Origin: Streptomyces albospinus
Lineage (GTDB): Bacteria > Actinomycetota > Actinomycetes > Streptomycetales > Streptomycetaceae
NCBI RefSeq assembly: GCF_014648695.1
Contig: NZ_BMRP01000038.1
Coordinates: 10,588-62,528 of the forward strand
Direction: 5' to 3'
Length of the DNA: 51,941 nucleotides
The position numbers were made by a program, and so were the translations under genes. Positions 24,434 through 32,551 of the stretch are shown here, piece by piece (position 1 is the stretch's first letter; every line of letters begins with the position of its first letter). The notes below the pieces were generated by a model. That model was given only the letters and a program-made list of their open reading frames with translations, did no database searches and was not told the origin of the DNA.

Positions 24434-25897
24434 TCACCCCTCCGCCACGGGCACCGCTTCCTCGTCCGGGTCCGCCCCGTGGAGATACCTTTCGTCGATG
24501 CGCTTCGGCCCGAACGGCCACTCCCGCTCGCCACGGGCCCACACCAGGAACGCCAGCCCGCCCGCCGCGACCCAGGCCAGCGACCATTCGATGGGGTGCC
24601 GGCCCGGAGGGCTGCGGTCCGCACAGCCGTAGATCACCAGCCAGCCGACCAGCGCCACGACGCTCGGCAGCGGGTAGAGCCACATCCGGTACGGGCGGCG
24701 CAGCGCCGGCTGGCGGCGGCGCAGCACGGTGACCGCGGCGACCTGCGCCAGCGACTGGACGATCACCATCACCGTGGTGAGCAGCTGGATGATCGTCGCC
24801 AGATCGGTGTGCCGGCCGAGGAGGAATCCGGCGGCCATGACGACGCCCATCGTCAGCAGCCCCAGGACGGGGAAGCGGTGGCGCGGGTGCAGCGCCCCGT
24901 ACACCCGGAAGAACACACGGTCGCGGGCGGCGTCGTAGGGGACCCGCGAACCGCCCAGCAGCCCGGTGAGGACGGAGGTGACGGCGGTGACGAGGATGAG
25001 CGCGGTGACGGCGTCGGCTGCGGCCGGCCCCCAGGTCTTCTCCAGTACGGCGGCGGCGACGGACGAGCCCGCGGTGCTCTGCGGGTCCAGCATCTCCCGC
25101 CAGTTGACGACCCCGAGGGTGCCGATCTGCAACAGCAGGTAGATCGCCATGATGCCGAGGATCGAGGAGATGATGGCGCGCGGCAGGGTGCGGCCGGGCT
25201 GCCGGATCTCGGCGCCCATGTAGGCGGCGGTGTTGTAGCCGAGGTAGTCGTAGATGCCGATGGTGAGCCCGCCGGCGAACCCGATCCAGAAGTGACCGGC
25301 CGTCAACTCGACGGCGTGTGCGGGATAGGTGAACGCCAGCGCCGGGCTGAAGTGGGTGAACGCGGCCACGATGACGAGGGCTACGGAGGCGATCATCACC
25401 GCCCACAGCACGACGGTGAGCCGGGCGATCCGCTCCACCCGGCGCCACAGCAGCACCACGATCCCCACCGTGACCACCAACCCGACGGCATCCCCCTGCC
25501 CCTGGCTCATGCCCGGCCACAGGTACCCCAGGTACTGCACGAAGCCGATGACGCCCGTGGACATCCCGAGCGGGATGAACAGCATGGCCGTCCACACGAA
25601 CAGAAACGGCATCAGCTTCCCGGTCCGGTACTGGAACGCCTCCCGCAGATAGACGTAACTCCCGCCCGCCCCCGGCAGCGACGCACCCAACTCCGCCCAG
25701 ATCAGCCCGTCCGCCAGCGCCAGCACCGCGCCCGCGAGAAACCCGATGACGGCCTGCGGCCCGCCGAACGCGGTCACCATCAAGGGGATCGTCACGAACG
25801 GCCCGATGCCGCACATCTGGCTCATGTTGATGGCCGTGGCCTGGAAAAGCCCGATCCGGCGGACGAATCCCACCCGGTCGTCGAGGAGTTCAGGCAT
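24434..25897 (-). CDS. APC superfamily amino acid permease
   Basis: A 487-residue integral membrane protein with about 12 hydrophobic segments. The N-terminal half has RIGLFQATAINMSQMCGIGP and IWAELGASLPGAGGSYVYLR, standard APC/LAT-type sequences (TM1 unwound region and TM2-3). Later segments include IGFAGGLTIGIYDYLGYNTA and GGSRVPYDAARDRVFFRVYG. The substrate is probably an amino acid or polyamine. The ATG at 25897 gives MPELLDDRVGFVRRIGL. The permease lies upstream of the CBS-BON gene on the same strand with a 99-bp gap containing a DevR-like box. A C-terminal remnant of a second APC permease is at 35728. Confidence 0.9.
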   Translation of the reverse strand: MPELLDDRVGFVRRIGLFQATAINMSQMCGIGPFVTIPLMVTAFGGPQAVIGFLAGAVLALADGLIWAELGASLPGAGGSYVYLREAFQYRTGKLMPFLFVWTAMLFIPLGMSTGVIGFVQYLGYLWPGMSQGQGDAVGLVVTVGIVVLLWRRVERIARLTVVLWAVMIASVALVIVAAFTHFSPALAFTYPAHAVELTAGHFWIGFAGGLTIGIYDYLGYNTAAYMGAEIRQPGRTLPRAIISSILGIMAIYLLLQIGTLGVVNWREMLDPQSTAGSSVAAAVLEKTWGPAAADAVTALILVTAVTSVLTGLLGGSRVPYDAARDRVFFRVYGALHPRHRFPVLGLLTMGVVMAAGFLLGRHTDLATIIQLLTTVMVIVQSLAQVAAVTVLRRRQPALRRPYRMWLYPLPSVVALVGWLVIYGCADRSPPGRHPIEWSLAWVAAGGLAFLVWARGEREWPFGPKRIDERYLHGADPDEEAVPVAEG

Positions 25898-26054
25898 GCG
25901 TGAAGCCCCTTCCCGTGCCGGCGCGCACGCCGGTCCGCGGCCCGTTCCGCCGCGCCCCAGGCTGACACGCCGGACGCCGCCGCGCACCGGTGCGTACCGC
26001 ACCGGCCCCGTCGGCCGCCCGCGCCCGGTCACCGCCCTCCGCCGGGCCGGCCGG

Positions 26055-26681
26055 TCACGCCTCCCCGTACGCCTCCCCGCCGAGCTCCAGCCGCGCCGCC
26101 CCGGCCGTGGTGTCCGCCAGCCAGGCCCCGAACCCCGCCACCTCCGCCTCCGGCACGCCGACCTCGATACGGACCTCGGCCCCGTACGTCACCTCGCGCA
26201 CCGCCCGGCCGGTCGTCCGCAGGTCGTTCTCCACCCGCCCGGCGCGCTGGTGGTCGACGGTCACCGTCACCAGCCGGAACCGCTGCCGGACGACCGTCCC
26301 GAGCGTGTCCAGCGCCTCGCCGACCACGCCCCCGTAGGCGCGGATCAGCCCGCCGGCGCCCAGCTTGACCCCGCCGAAATACCGCGTGACCACGGCGACC
26401 ACATAGCGCATCTCGCGCCGCACCAGCATCTGGAGCATCGGCACCCCGGCCGTGCCGCCCGGTTCGCCGTCGTCGCTCGCCTTCTGGATGCCGCCGTCCG
26501 CACCGAGGACGTACGCGAAGCAGTGGTGCCGGGCCGTCGGGTGCTCCTTGCGGATGCGCGCGATGAAGTCCTGCGCCTCGGCCTCCGTCGCGACCGGCGC
26601 GAGCGCGCAGATGAAGCGGGACTTGTTGATCTCGATCTCATGGACGCCCTCGCGCGCGAGAGTCCGGTACTGCTCCTGCAT
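26055..26681 (-). CDS. YigZ/IMPACT family protein (UPF0029)
   Basis: A 208-residue protein. The N-terminal UPF0029 domain has EIEINKSRFICALAPVATEA, ARHHCFAYVLGA, SDDGEPGGTAGVPMLQML and VTRYFGGVKLGAGGLIRAY, diagnostic for YigZ/IMPACT. A C-terminal domain (about 135-200) with DHQRAGRVENDLRTTGR resembles the EF-G-like DUF1949 fold. Function is poorly defined; a link to translation or ribosome-associated processes is known for the eukaryotic relative. It has no DevR-like box and looks unrelated to the stress island. Confidence 0.93.
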   Translation of the reverse strand: MQEQYRTLAREGVHEIEINKSRFICALAPVATEAEAQDFIARIRKEHPTARHHCFAYVLGADGGIQKASDDGEPGGTAGVPMLQMLVRREMRYVVAVVTRYFGGVKLGAGGLIRAYGGVVGEALDTLGTVVRQRFRLVTVTVDHQRAGRVENDLRTTGRAVREVTYGAEVRIEVGVPEAEVAGFGAWLADTTAGAARLELGGEAYGEA

Positions 26682-26922
26682 CCGACCAGCCTAAGCGGGC
26701 CCGCCGGCCGGCGGACACCGGCCGGTCCCGGTCCCCGCGCCGCGCTGCGGTGTCCGCCGTACGGGGGCAGTGCGCACGGCCACGCGGCGTACCCGGGCCG
26801 TCCGCACGGTGCGTCGGGCAGACGTCCGCGCCGCCCGTGGGCACTGTGACCCAAGGCAACGGGCTCGTGTTTGGGGCCCGCTCGTACCGCAGGAACGGAT
26901 CGGCGGCTTGGCGGAGGGCTTC

Positions 26923-27687
26923 ATGGAAAACAGCACACAGTCGGCGATGGCGGCCGGCGTACCCGTGACGGGCGACGAGATGCCCGAACCGCCACCAGAG
27001 GTCATCGAGGCGGCCCGCAACGCGCCCGACCACTGGCTGGCCATGGTGGACCTGACCTGGTCGGGCGACGGGGCGCCGCCGCTGTGGGCGCTGGTCGGGC
27101 AGTGGCGCTCGGGGCCGACCGGCGAGATCGAGGAGTGGCGGAACAACCCGGAGTACCGCCCGTCACCGCAGATGCTGGACTGGTCCGACCCCACCGACCC
27201 CGTGGACCGCGCGCTACAGCTGGCCGCCACCGGCTACGGCCCGGCCCAGGACGTCTCCGACGAGCTGGCGCGTGCCGAGGTGTCCGTACTGGTCACCTCC
27301 ACCGGCACCCCCCTCGCCGCCGCCTCCCCCGAGGGCACTCCGGTGATCCCCGTCTACACCTCCGCGGCCTATCTCGAATCCGTGGGCCGGCTCCTCTACG
27401 ACCGCCGGCCGGTCGCCGAACTCGTCGAGCAGCTGCCGCCGGGCCACGCGCTCTACCTCAACCCGACCGGCCCGGTGAGCATGCTCGTGGAGACCGAGCA
27501 GCTGCGCACCGCACTGGCCGAGGCCGGGGCCGCCCGCACCGCGGAGACCGCGGACGGGGCCCGGGAGTCGGCCGCCACCACGGCCCTGCGCCCGGGGACC
27601 GGCGCGGGGACCGCCGAGCCGGTGAACGGCGGCCGGGCGATCGGCAAACCCGCCCGCTCTGCGGGCAGCACCGTCGTCGGCGCCTGA
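26923..27687 (+). CDS. Type VII secretion system-associated protein (SseB-like domain)
   Basis: A 254-residue soluble protein. The N-terminal part (EVIEAARNAPDHWLAMVDLT, PPLWALVGQWR, NPEYRPSPQMLDW, ALQLAATGYGPAQDVS) matches the actinobacterial family annotated as type VII secretion system-associated. The middle (VSVLVTSTGTPLAAASPEGT, VIPVYTSAAYL, LYLNPTGPVSMLVE) is SseB-like. The C-terminal 60 residues are disordered, Ala/Gly/Thr-rich. No ESX structural gene is nearby, so the link to secretion is by family name only. GCGGAGGG precedes the ATG. Confidence 0.8.
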   Translation: MENSTQSAMAAGVPVTGDEMPEPPPEVIEAARNAPDHWLAMVDLTWSGDGAPPLWALVGQWRSGPTGEIEEWRNNPEYRPSPQMLDWSDPTDPVDRALQLAATGYGPAQDVSDELARAEVSVLVTSTGTPLAAASPEGTPVIPVYTSAAYLESVGRLLYDRRPVAELVEQLPPGHALYLNPTGPVSMLVETEQLRTALAEAGAARTAETADGARESAATTALRPGTGAGTAEPVNGGRAIGKPARSAGSTVVGA

Positions 27688-27697
27688 CCACCCGGCA

Positions 27698-27730
27698 GCG
27701 GGAGGCCGGCGCACGCCCCCGGCCTCCCGC
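27698..27730 (+). terminator. Hairpin after the T7SS-associated gene
   Basis: 12-bp perfect stem GCGGGAGGCCGG / CCGGCCTCCCGC with a 9-nt loop, starting 11 bp after the stop. Confidence 0.7.
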
Positions 27731-27740
27731 ATCCGAACCC

Positions 27741-27770
27741 GCCCCGCCCGTCTTCCCCTTCGGGCGGGGC
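27741..27770 (+). terminator. Second hairpin of a tandem terminator
   Basis: 10-bp perfect stem GCCCCGCCCG / CGGGCGGGGC with a 10-nt pyrimidine-rich loop, followed by GTCTTGCT. Together with the preceding stem it forms a tandem terminator. Confidence 0.7.
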
Positions 27771-28267
27771 GTCTTGCTGCCGCCCTGCCCCGCCCGTTCC
27801 GTCCCCGCCCGGCGGAAGTGCCTGCCGGAAGCGCCTGCCGCACGCGCGACGGCAAGATCGCACCGACGTTTCGTGGTTGTCCCCCGGCTCCCGCGCTGTC
27901 TGTCGGAGCGGCCGACACCACCGGAGCTGCGCCGCCGGGACGCGGAACGGGTGGGCCCATCCGCCCGTGCGGCGTGCGCCGAGCGGAGTCACAGTGGAAG
28001 GAAACCCCCCGTCGTCGGCTCTTGTGTGAGGAGAGGCAGCAGATGGCTTGAGCGTTCGGGACCCGGGCTCCGTCGGCCGGTGGGAGGAAAGGGCCAGGTC
28101 CGACACCCTGGAGGCGCAGGACCGCTGTCCAGCGGCATCGGGGCCGGCGCACCGCCCACCACGGCGGACGGGTTCCCGGCATCATCCCGATCACGTACCA
28201 CTGCGAGGCCACGTGAACAGCTTGCTTCTCCCGCCGGCGCCCTGACCAGGTGGGTCAGGAGGACTCA
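27771..28267. other. Upstream region of rtcB; no gene seen
   Basis: About 500 bp with high GC and no recognisable coding sequence. GGGACCCGGGCTCC (28058-28071) is only a distorted relative of the stress palindrome. The promoter of rtcB is expected here. Confidence 0.4.
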
Positions 28268-29707
28268 GTGGGAACGACGGACATGGACGTCACCGTCACG
28301 GAGGAGAGCCCGTTCCGGTTCCGCATCGACCGGCAGGGTGCCATGCGCGTGCCCGGTGTCGTCTTCGCCAGCCGTGAGCTGCTGCCGCAGGCGTCCGGTG
28401 ACAGAGCCCTGGAGCAGGTGGTGAACGTGGCCACGCTGCCCGGCATCGTCCGCGCCTCCTTCGCCATGCCCGACGTGCACTGGGGGTACGGCTTCCCCAT
28501 CGGCGGGGTCGCCGCCACGGACGTCGACGCGGGCGGGGTCGTCTCGCCGGGCGGCGTCGGCTTCGACATCTCCTGCGGTGTCCGGCTCTTGGCCGCCGGC
28601 ATACAGCAGGCCGAGCTGGCCCCTCGCTTGAAGAGGCTGATGGACATCCTTGGGGACACCACCCCGCGCGGCGCGGGACGCGGCGGACTGTGGAAATTGT
28701 CCGGACGCGCACAGATGGAGAAGCTGCTCACCGGCGGCGCCCGGTACGCGGTCGAACGCGGCCACGGCGTACCGCAAGATCTGGGCCGCTGCGAGGACTG
28801 CGGGGCTCTGACAACCGCCGACCCGGAGCAGGTCGGGCAGCGTGCTGTGGAGCGTGGGCTGCACCAGGTGGGCAGCCTCGGCTCGGGCAACCACTTTCTG
28901 GAAGTCCAGGCGGTGGACCGGGTGTACGACGAAAGGACAGCGACCGCCTTCGGCCTGCGGGACGGCCAGGTCTGCGTGATGATCCACTGTGGCTCCCGCG
29001 GCCTCGGTCACCAGGTGTGCACCGATCACGTCCGGGTCATGGACCACTCACTGCGCGCCTACGGCATCGTCATCCCGGACCGACAGCTGGCCTGCGCACC
29101 CGTCGTTTCCCCTCCCGGCCGCGACTACCTCGGGGCGATGGCCGCCGCCGCGAACTACGGCCGCGCCAACAGGCAACTGCTCACCGAGGCCGCACGTCGT
29201 GCGTTCGCCACCGCGGCCGGTGTGGGCGTGGACCTGGTGTACGACGTCTCGCACAACATGGCCAAGATCGAGACCCATGAGGTGGACGGTGTGCCCCGCC
29301 CGCTGTGCGTCCACCGCAAGGGAGCCACCCTCGCCCTCCCGCCCGGTCACCCCGACCTGCCGGAGGATCTTGCCGAGGCCGGCCAGCCCGTCCTCGTCCC
29401 CGGCACGATGGGCACCGCCTCGTATGTCATGGTCGGCACGTCCGGCAACGATGCGTTCTTCTCCGCCTGCCACGGCGCGGGCCGCGTGTGGAGCCGCCAT
29501 CGGGCGCTGCGTGAAGTCCGCGGAGAAGAGTTGCACAGCGCACTCGAGTCCCGCGGCATCGTTGTCCGGCCCTCGTCCTGGCGCGGCCTCGCGGAGGAGG
29601 CTCCCGCCGCCTACAAGGACGTCGATGCGGTCGCCACCGCCACCGTAGGTGCCGGGCTGACCCGGCTGGTCGCCCGGCTGATCCCGCTCGGCGTCGTCAA
29701 AGGATGA
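28268..29707 (+). CDS. rtcB: RNA-splicing ligase RtcB
   Basis: A 479-residue RtcB ligase, which joins RNA 2',3'-cyclic phosphate (3'-phosphate) ends to 5'-OH ends using GTP and Mn2+. Motifs are MPDVHWGYGFPIGGVAATD, GFDISCGVR (metal-binding Cys), GSLGSGNHFLEV, MIHCGSRGLGHQV, DVSHNMAKIE, CVHRKGATLALPPGHP, SACHGAGRVWSR (the H of HGAGR is the guanylylated histidine in RtcB) and the ending LIPLGVVKG. GTG 28268 is chosen because AGGAGGA lies 4 bp upstream; ATG 28283 and GTG 28250 are alternatives. Its helper archease is encoded at 32114. An RtcB homologue (Rv2631) belongs to the mycobacterial DosR regulon. Confidence 0.95.
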   Translation: MGTTDMDVTVTEESPFRFRIDRQGAMRVPGVVFASRELLPQASGDRALEQVVNVATLPGIVRASFAMPDVHWGYGFPIGGVAATDVDAGGVVSPGGVGFDISCGVRLLAAGIQQAELAPRLKRLMDILGDTTPRGAGRGGLWKLSGRAQMEKLLTGGARYAVERGHGVPQDLGRCEDCGALTTADPEQVGQRAVERGLHQVGSLGSGNHFLEVQAVDRVYDERTATAFGLRDGQVCVMIHCGSRGLGHQVCTDHVRVMDHSLRAYGIVIPDRQLACAPVVSPPGRDYLGAMAAAANYGRANRQLLTEAARRAFATAAGVGVDLVYDVSHNMAKIETHEVDGVPRPLCVHRKGATLALPPGHPDLPEDLAEAGQPVLVPGTMGTASYVMVGTSGNDAFFSACHGAGRVWSRHRALREVRGEELHSALESRGIVVRPSSWRGLAEEAPAAYKDVDAVATATVGAGLTRLVARLIPLGVVKG

Positions 29708-29721
29708 CTCCAGGGGCCGGT

Positions 29722-29754
29722 GGGCACGCCCCGGGGACGCCCCGGGGCGTGCCC
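29722..29754 (+). terminator. Strong hairpin after rtcB
   Basis: Perfect 15-bp stem GGGCACGCCCCGGGG / CCCCGGGGCGTGCCC with a 3-nt loop (ACG), 14 bp after the rtcB stop. There is no U tract. Confidence 0.8.
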
Positions 29755-29848
29755 GCAGTGAAGGGAGAACGTGCATCGTCAGCGCTTGAGGAAGGCGCGG
29801 GCACACGCTGCACCGGAGGGTCGGAGACCTCATGACGACGGCCGTGGT

Positions 29849-30034
29849 GCGCCCTCGGTCACGGTCCAGGCCACCGACGGACGGGGGGCGCTCGGCGGGA
29901 TCGTGCCACGCGGGAGCCTCGTCCCCATCGCGATCCGTCTCTGCGAAAGCGTCGACGGCGTCGATGGTGTCGCCGACGTCACGAACCACCTCCGCTTCGA
30001 CGCCGATGACACGAGGGGCGCGCCACGGCCGTGA
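29849..30034 (+). pseudogene. Remnant of a CBS-BON protein (BON end only)
   Basis: Translation of this stretch gives PSVTVQATDGRGALGGIVPR and SLVPIAIRLCESVDGVDGVA, ending in NHLRFDADDT. This matches the C-terminal BON segment of the CBS-BON family in the window (compare SLIPVVARLVRGIEGVVDV in 49502). The two CBS domains and the start are gone, and the DGVVTLRG motif is corrupted to DGRGALGG. It lies between rtcB and a USP gene. Confidence 0.5.
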
Positions 30035-30261
30035 CCCCCGCGTGCCCCGTCCACGGTGCGGGCGAGGAGACCCTCCTCGTCGTCGCCGTGGCGGGCACCC
30101 GTGCCCGTCCTGCTGTGAAGTTCGGTGATCGACCGGTTGGTTGAGCTGAGCGTCGCGCGCAGATCGGCCTCCGAAACCCCCGGGACTGCGGGCATGTGCC
30201 GTGGTAGATCTTCGTCGGAGCACCCCCTGTTCAGCCGAGCATGGGCACGGCTGACGCGGTG

Positions 30262-30455
30262 CAGCGTCCAGGTAGGTCGACTGCTGTTCGTCACCCCGGC
30301 AGTGGTAGGGCGCCCAGCCGGGCACGGTGTCGAATCCGCCGTCGTCGTACGCCCGCAGGTCCAGAGCATCTCCCGCCGCGAAGTCGACGGCTGACGGATC
30401 GAAGTCGAACGACTCGGCCCTGCCTTCCCTTGCGTCGATCAGCGCGCAGCGGGCC
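30262..30455 (-). pseudogene. Remnant of a class I SAM methyltransferase
   Basis: Reading the minus strand gives ESFDFDPSAVDFAAGDALDL, RAYDDGGFDTVPGWAPYHCR and GDEQQSTYLDAA. This resembles the middle of small class I methyltransferases, where an acidic turn (VVGVDxxPxAV), GDALDL and FDTV...FH...DEQ..Y occur in that order. No start, SAM-binding glycine loop or C terminus is present, and the frame is broken on both sides. It is not linked to the graspetide cluster 20 kb away. Confidence 0.4.
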
Positions 30456-30466
30456 GGTGCCTCCGT

Positions 30467-31357
30467 TCAGGCACCGGGCGTCCGGGAAGGTGGGACGGCG
30501 ATGACGGGACAGCGTGCGAAGTGGACCACACCCTGACTCACGGAGCCGAGCAGCATGCCGGTGAAGCCTCCGTGACCCCGGGTTCCCACGACCAGGGCCA
30601 GCGCCCGGGCAGACGCCTTGATGAGCTCTTCCACAGGGTGGCCGGTGACGACCTCGTGGTGCAGCTCCACCTCGGGATACGACGCGGTACGGCCGGCCAC
30701 GGTCTCGGACAGCAGGCGGCGGCATTCCTGCTCCATGGCCTGTTCGTCCAACAAACCGAACCGGTGCGACTGCCGCACGTACAGGGCCCGCAGGGCCGCG
30801 CCGTGCAGGGCGGCTTCCTGGAAAGCGAAGTCGACGGCGGACGCTGAGTACGGACTCCCGTCGACCCCGACGACGACAGACAGCGGCTGCCCGGTGAGAT
30901 GCTCGGCCTCGGGCACCACGACCACCGGGCAGCGGGCGTGTGCCATCACCGGCAGCGTGACGGCGACCGCGCTGAACACCTCCTTGATCCGGCTCAGGTG
31001 GGAGGAACCCAGCACCACCGCGGCGGCGTCGTGAGCCTCCTCCCGCAGCACCCACGCCGGACTCCCCTCCGCCAGCACGGCGGAGAGTTCCACCTGCGGT
31101 TGCCGGGCCTCGGCAAAAGCCACCGCCTCTTTCAGCACGCGCTCACCGGTCTCGTGCAGCGCCTGGCTCCACTCCTCCCAGGACGGCCGCACCGCCGTCT
31201 TCCGGTAGCCGCCGGTGGGCACCCCCTCGGCGTGCACCAGACGCAACGGAACACGACGCCGGGCCGCCTCGTCCGCTGCCCAGGCAAGAGCCGTCCGCTG
31301 GGAGGATTCCGGGGCGACACCGACCACGATCGGCCGACGCGTTTCCGCTGGAGCCAT
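30467..31357 (-). CDS. Universal stress protein, tandem USP domains
   Basis: A 296-residue protein with two UspA domains. Domain 1 starts RRPIVVGVAPESSQRTALAW and has VVLGSSHLSRIKEVFSAVAV. Domain 2 starts PLSVVVGVDGSPYSASAVDF and carries a complete ATP-binding loop GTRGHGGFTGMLLGSVS followed by HFARCPVIAVP. Only domain 2 therefore seems able to bind ATP. AGGAGGTGGCG precedes the ATG at 31357. A DevR-like box lies 220 bp upstream, further than for most other genes here. Confidence 0.92.
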   Translation of the reverse strand: MAPAETRRPIVVGVAPESSQRTALAWAADEAARRRVPLRLVHAEGVPTGGYRKTAVRPSWEEWSQALHETGERVLKEAVAFAEARQPQVELSAVLAEGSPAWVLREEAHDAAAVVLGSSHLSRIKEVFSAVAVTLPVMAHARCPVVVVPEAEHLTGQPLSVVVGVDGSPYSASAVDFAFQEAALHGAALRALYVRQSHRFGLLDEQAMEQECRRLLSETVAGRTASYPEVELHHEVVTGHPVEELIKASARALALVVGTRGHGGFTGMLLGSVSQGVVHFARCPVIAVPPSRTPGA

Positions 31358-31989
31358 CGCCACCTCCTGGCTGCTCCCCCCATGCCTCGCCCCTCCTGTC
31401 CCCAGCATGACTCCGCCGGCAAGGGGCGTCTCGGCGTGTGGTCGCGGTGCCCGCTCAGGTCGTCGCCGCGTTCCCTCCGCCCAGTGGGCCGGTATCCCGT
31501 CGGATCGGACGGCGCCCGCTCGTGCCCAAGCTCGGTTCCAGGCACTGCGGGATGCCGGCGACTGGATGCAGGCACCGTTCGGACCGTGACGCTTTCGCGG
31601 CGCCCGCGTCAGGCAGCGCACGGCACGGTCCGGAGAGTGGGCACTCGCTCCAGGCGGAATATCGCCCCCCAACCGGAACCGGACAAAGATCGATGCGAAT
31701 TTTTTGATTCGCCGCCTAGCCGGTCGAAGACTTCCCTTCGGAGACATGGCCAAAAAATCGGCCGCCGACGTGCACATCCTGCTCCGGCATTTAATCCCGT
31801 GCCACCTTGCACAATGCCTCCTTCTTTTCCCGCAGGACCTGTCACGGAAAGAGACATTGACGCCACCGCGTTACCGAGCACCCGCAGTCCGGATACATTC
31901 GACCGAGGCCTCTGGAGCGATCGGTCGCACACCAGCAGCAGGTGCGCGAAGTCAGCCATGGATGCACGGCTTGTCGAGAACGGAGAAGA
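31358..31989. other. Long intergenic region with a relatively AT-rich island
   Basis: 632 bp. One weak DevR-like box (31571). From about 31660 to 31880 the base composition drops well below the surroundings, with GCGAAT-TTTTTG-ATTCGC (31695-31712) forming a hairpin. A short frame from 31746 (MAKKSAADVHILLRHLI) has no recognisable homology. Could be a promoter, a small RNA or recently acquired DNA. Confidence 0.4.
31571..31586. promoter_or_regulatory. DevR/OsdR-like box far upstream of the USP at 30467
   Basis: GGCACCGTTCGGACCG: one mismatch in each arm. Centre about 221 bp upstream of the USP start at 31357. Confidence 0.4.
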
Positions 31990-32022
31990 GGCCCCTGACC
32001 GGGAGTTCCCCGGTCAGGGGCC
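31990..32022 (-). terminator. Perfect 14-bp hairpin after the archease / tRNA-like unit
   Basis: Plus-strand GGCCCCTGACCGGG / CCCGGTCAGGGGCC with a 5-nt loop. Read on the minus strand it is followed by TCTTCTCC, a pyrimidine tract with four T. It ends the archease and tRNA-like transcript. Confidence 0.8.
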
Positions 32023-32035
32023 AGCCATCTCAGGA

Positions 32036-32093
32036 TCGCTGTGGGATGTGAGCCCACGGTGGCGTCGCCGCCACGACAGTTTTCAAGACCGTC
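32036..32093 (-). ncRNA. tRNA-Ser(UGA)-like 3' half (anticodon, variable and T arms)
   Basis: Minus strand, 5' to 3': anticodon-type arm GACGGT-CTTGAAA-ACTGTC (32075-32093; 6 bp with one G-U, 7-nt loop, TGA in the anticodon position). Next a class II variable arm GTGGCG-GCGA-CGCCAC (32059-32074), one base, and a T-type arm GTGGG-CTCACAT-CCCAC (32041-32057; 5 bp, 7-nt loop). Spacing and stem sizes are those of tRNA-Ser. The T loop keeps T55 and C56 but has lost the TTCGA consensus. There is no matching acceptor strand, no D arm and no CCA. It begins about 20 nt after the archease stop codon on the same strand and is followed by a 14-bp hairpin. Either an attachment-site-type tRNA fragment or a tRNA-mimic RNA. 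Confidence 0.5.
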
Positions 32094-32113
32094 AAGGGCG
32101 TGGAAACGAGTGG

Positions 32114-32551
32114 TCACACATCGAGCGTGACCGAGCACCGCCAGCCATCCTGCCCGCGATCGAATGCCAGCTCATGGAGGGTGGCCGCTTTCGGCACGGC
32201 CCCCGTCACCGGGAGCGATCCGATGTCCGCCATGCACAGCAGGGCACGCAGCCCACCGCGGACGGCGGTCACCTCCACCTCGACCGGAACCTCGTCGTGG
32301 GTGTCAAGCCAGTAAACGAGCTCTTCCAACAGGGCCAACAACAGATCCTGGTTCGTGTCGCCCCGCACTACGACGTCCCGCTGACGCACACCGACCGCAC
32401 CCGCCAGGTCCAGGAACGACTCGCAGACACCCCGCACGGCCTGCGCCAGACACATCTCACGAGTCGGGCCCCATGCCTCGACCCGCAGATCCGCGGTGTG
32501 CGGAACGCTGCGGTGCCCGCCGAGCCGCGCGGAGTCCTCCGGCCGCATCAT
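32114..32551 (-). CDS. Archease (RtcB activator)
   Basis: A 145-residue archease-family protein. Visible features are SVPHTADLRVEAWGPTREMC (HTAD motif with metal-binding Asp), a helix CLAQAVRGVCESFLDLA, DLLLALLEELVYWLDTHDE and the C-terminal VTLDV, whose Asp completes the metal site. Archease speeds RtcB guanylylation and allows multiple turnovers; rtcB lies 2.4 kb away in opposite orientation. AGGAGGAG 7 bp before the first of two ATGs (32551, 32548) fixes the start. Its 3' end GGTCAC...GTGACC can pair as a 6-bp hairpin spanning the stop codon. Confidence 0.9.
   Translation of the reverse strand: MMRPEDSARLGGHRSVPHTADLRVEAWGPTREMCLAQAVRGVCESFLDLAGAVGVRQRDVVVRGDTNQDLLLALLEELVYWLDTHDEVPVEVEVTAVRGGLRALLCMADIGSLPVTGAVPKAATLHELAFDRGQDGWRCSVTLDV

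Noticed and set aside
32036..32116. A complete tRNA gene (tRNA-Ser or tRNA-Sec)
   Set aside because: No 5' acceptor strand pairs with the 3' side, no D arm is formed, the T loop lacks TTCGA and no CCA is encoded. On the plus strand the anticodon stem has an A-C mismatch, so a tRNA-Sec reading (TCA) is also not supported. I keep only a tRNA-like 3' half.
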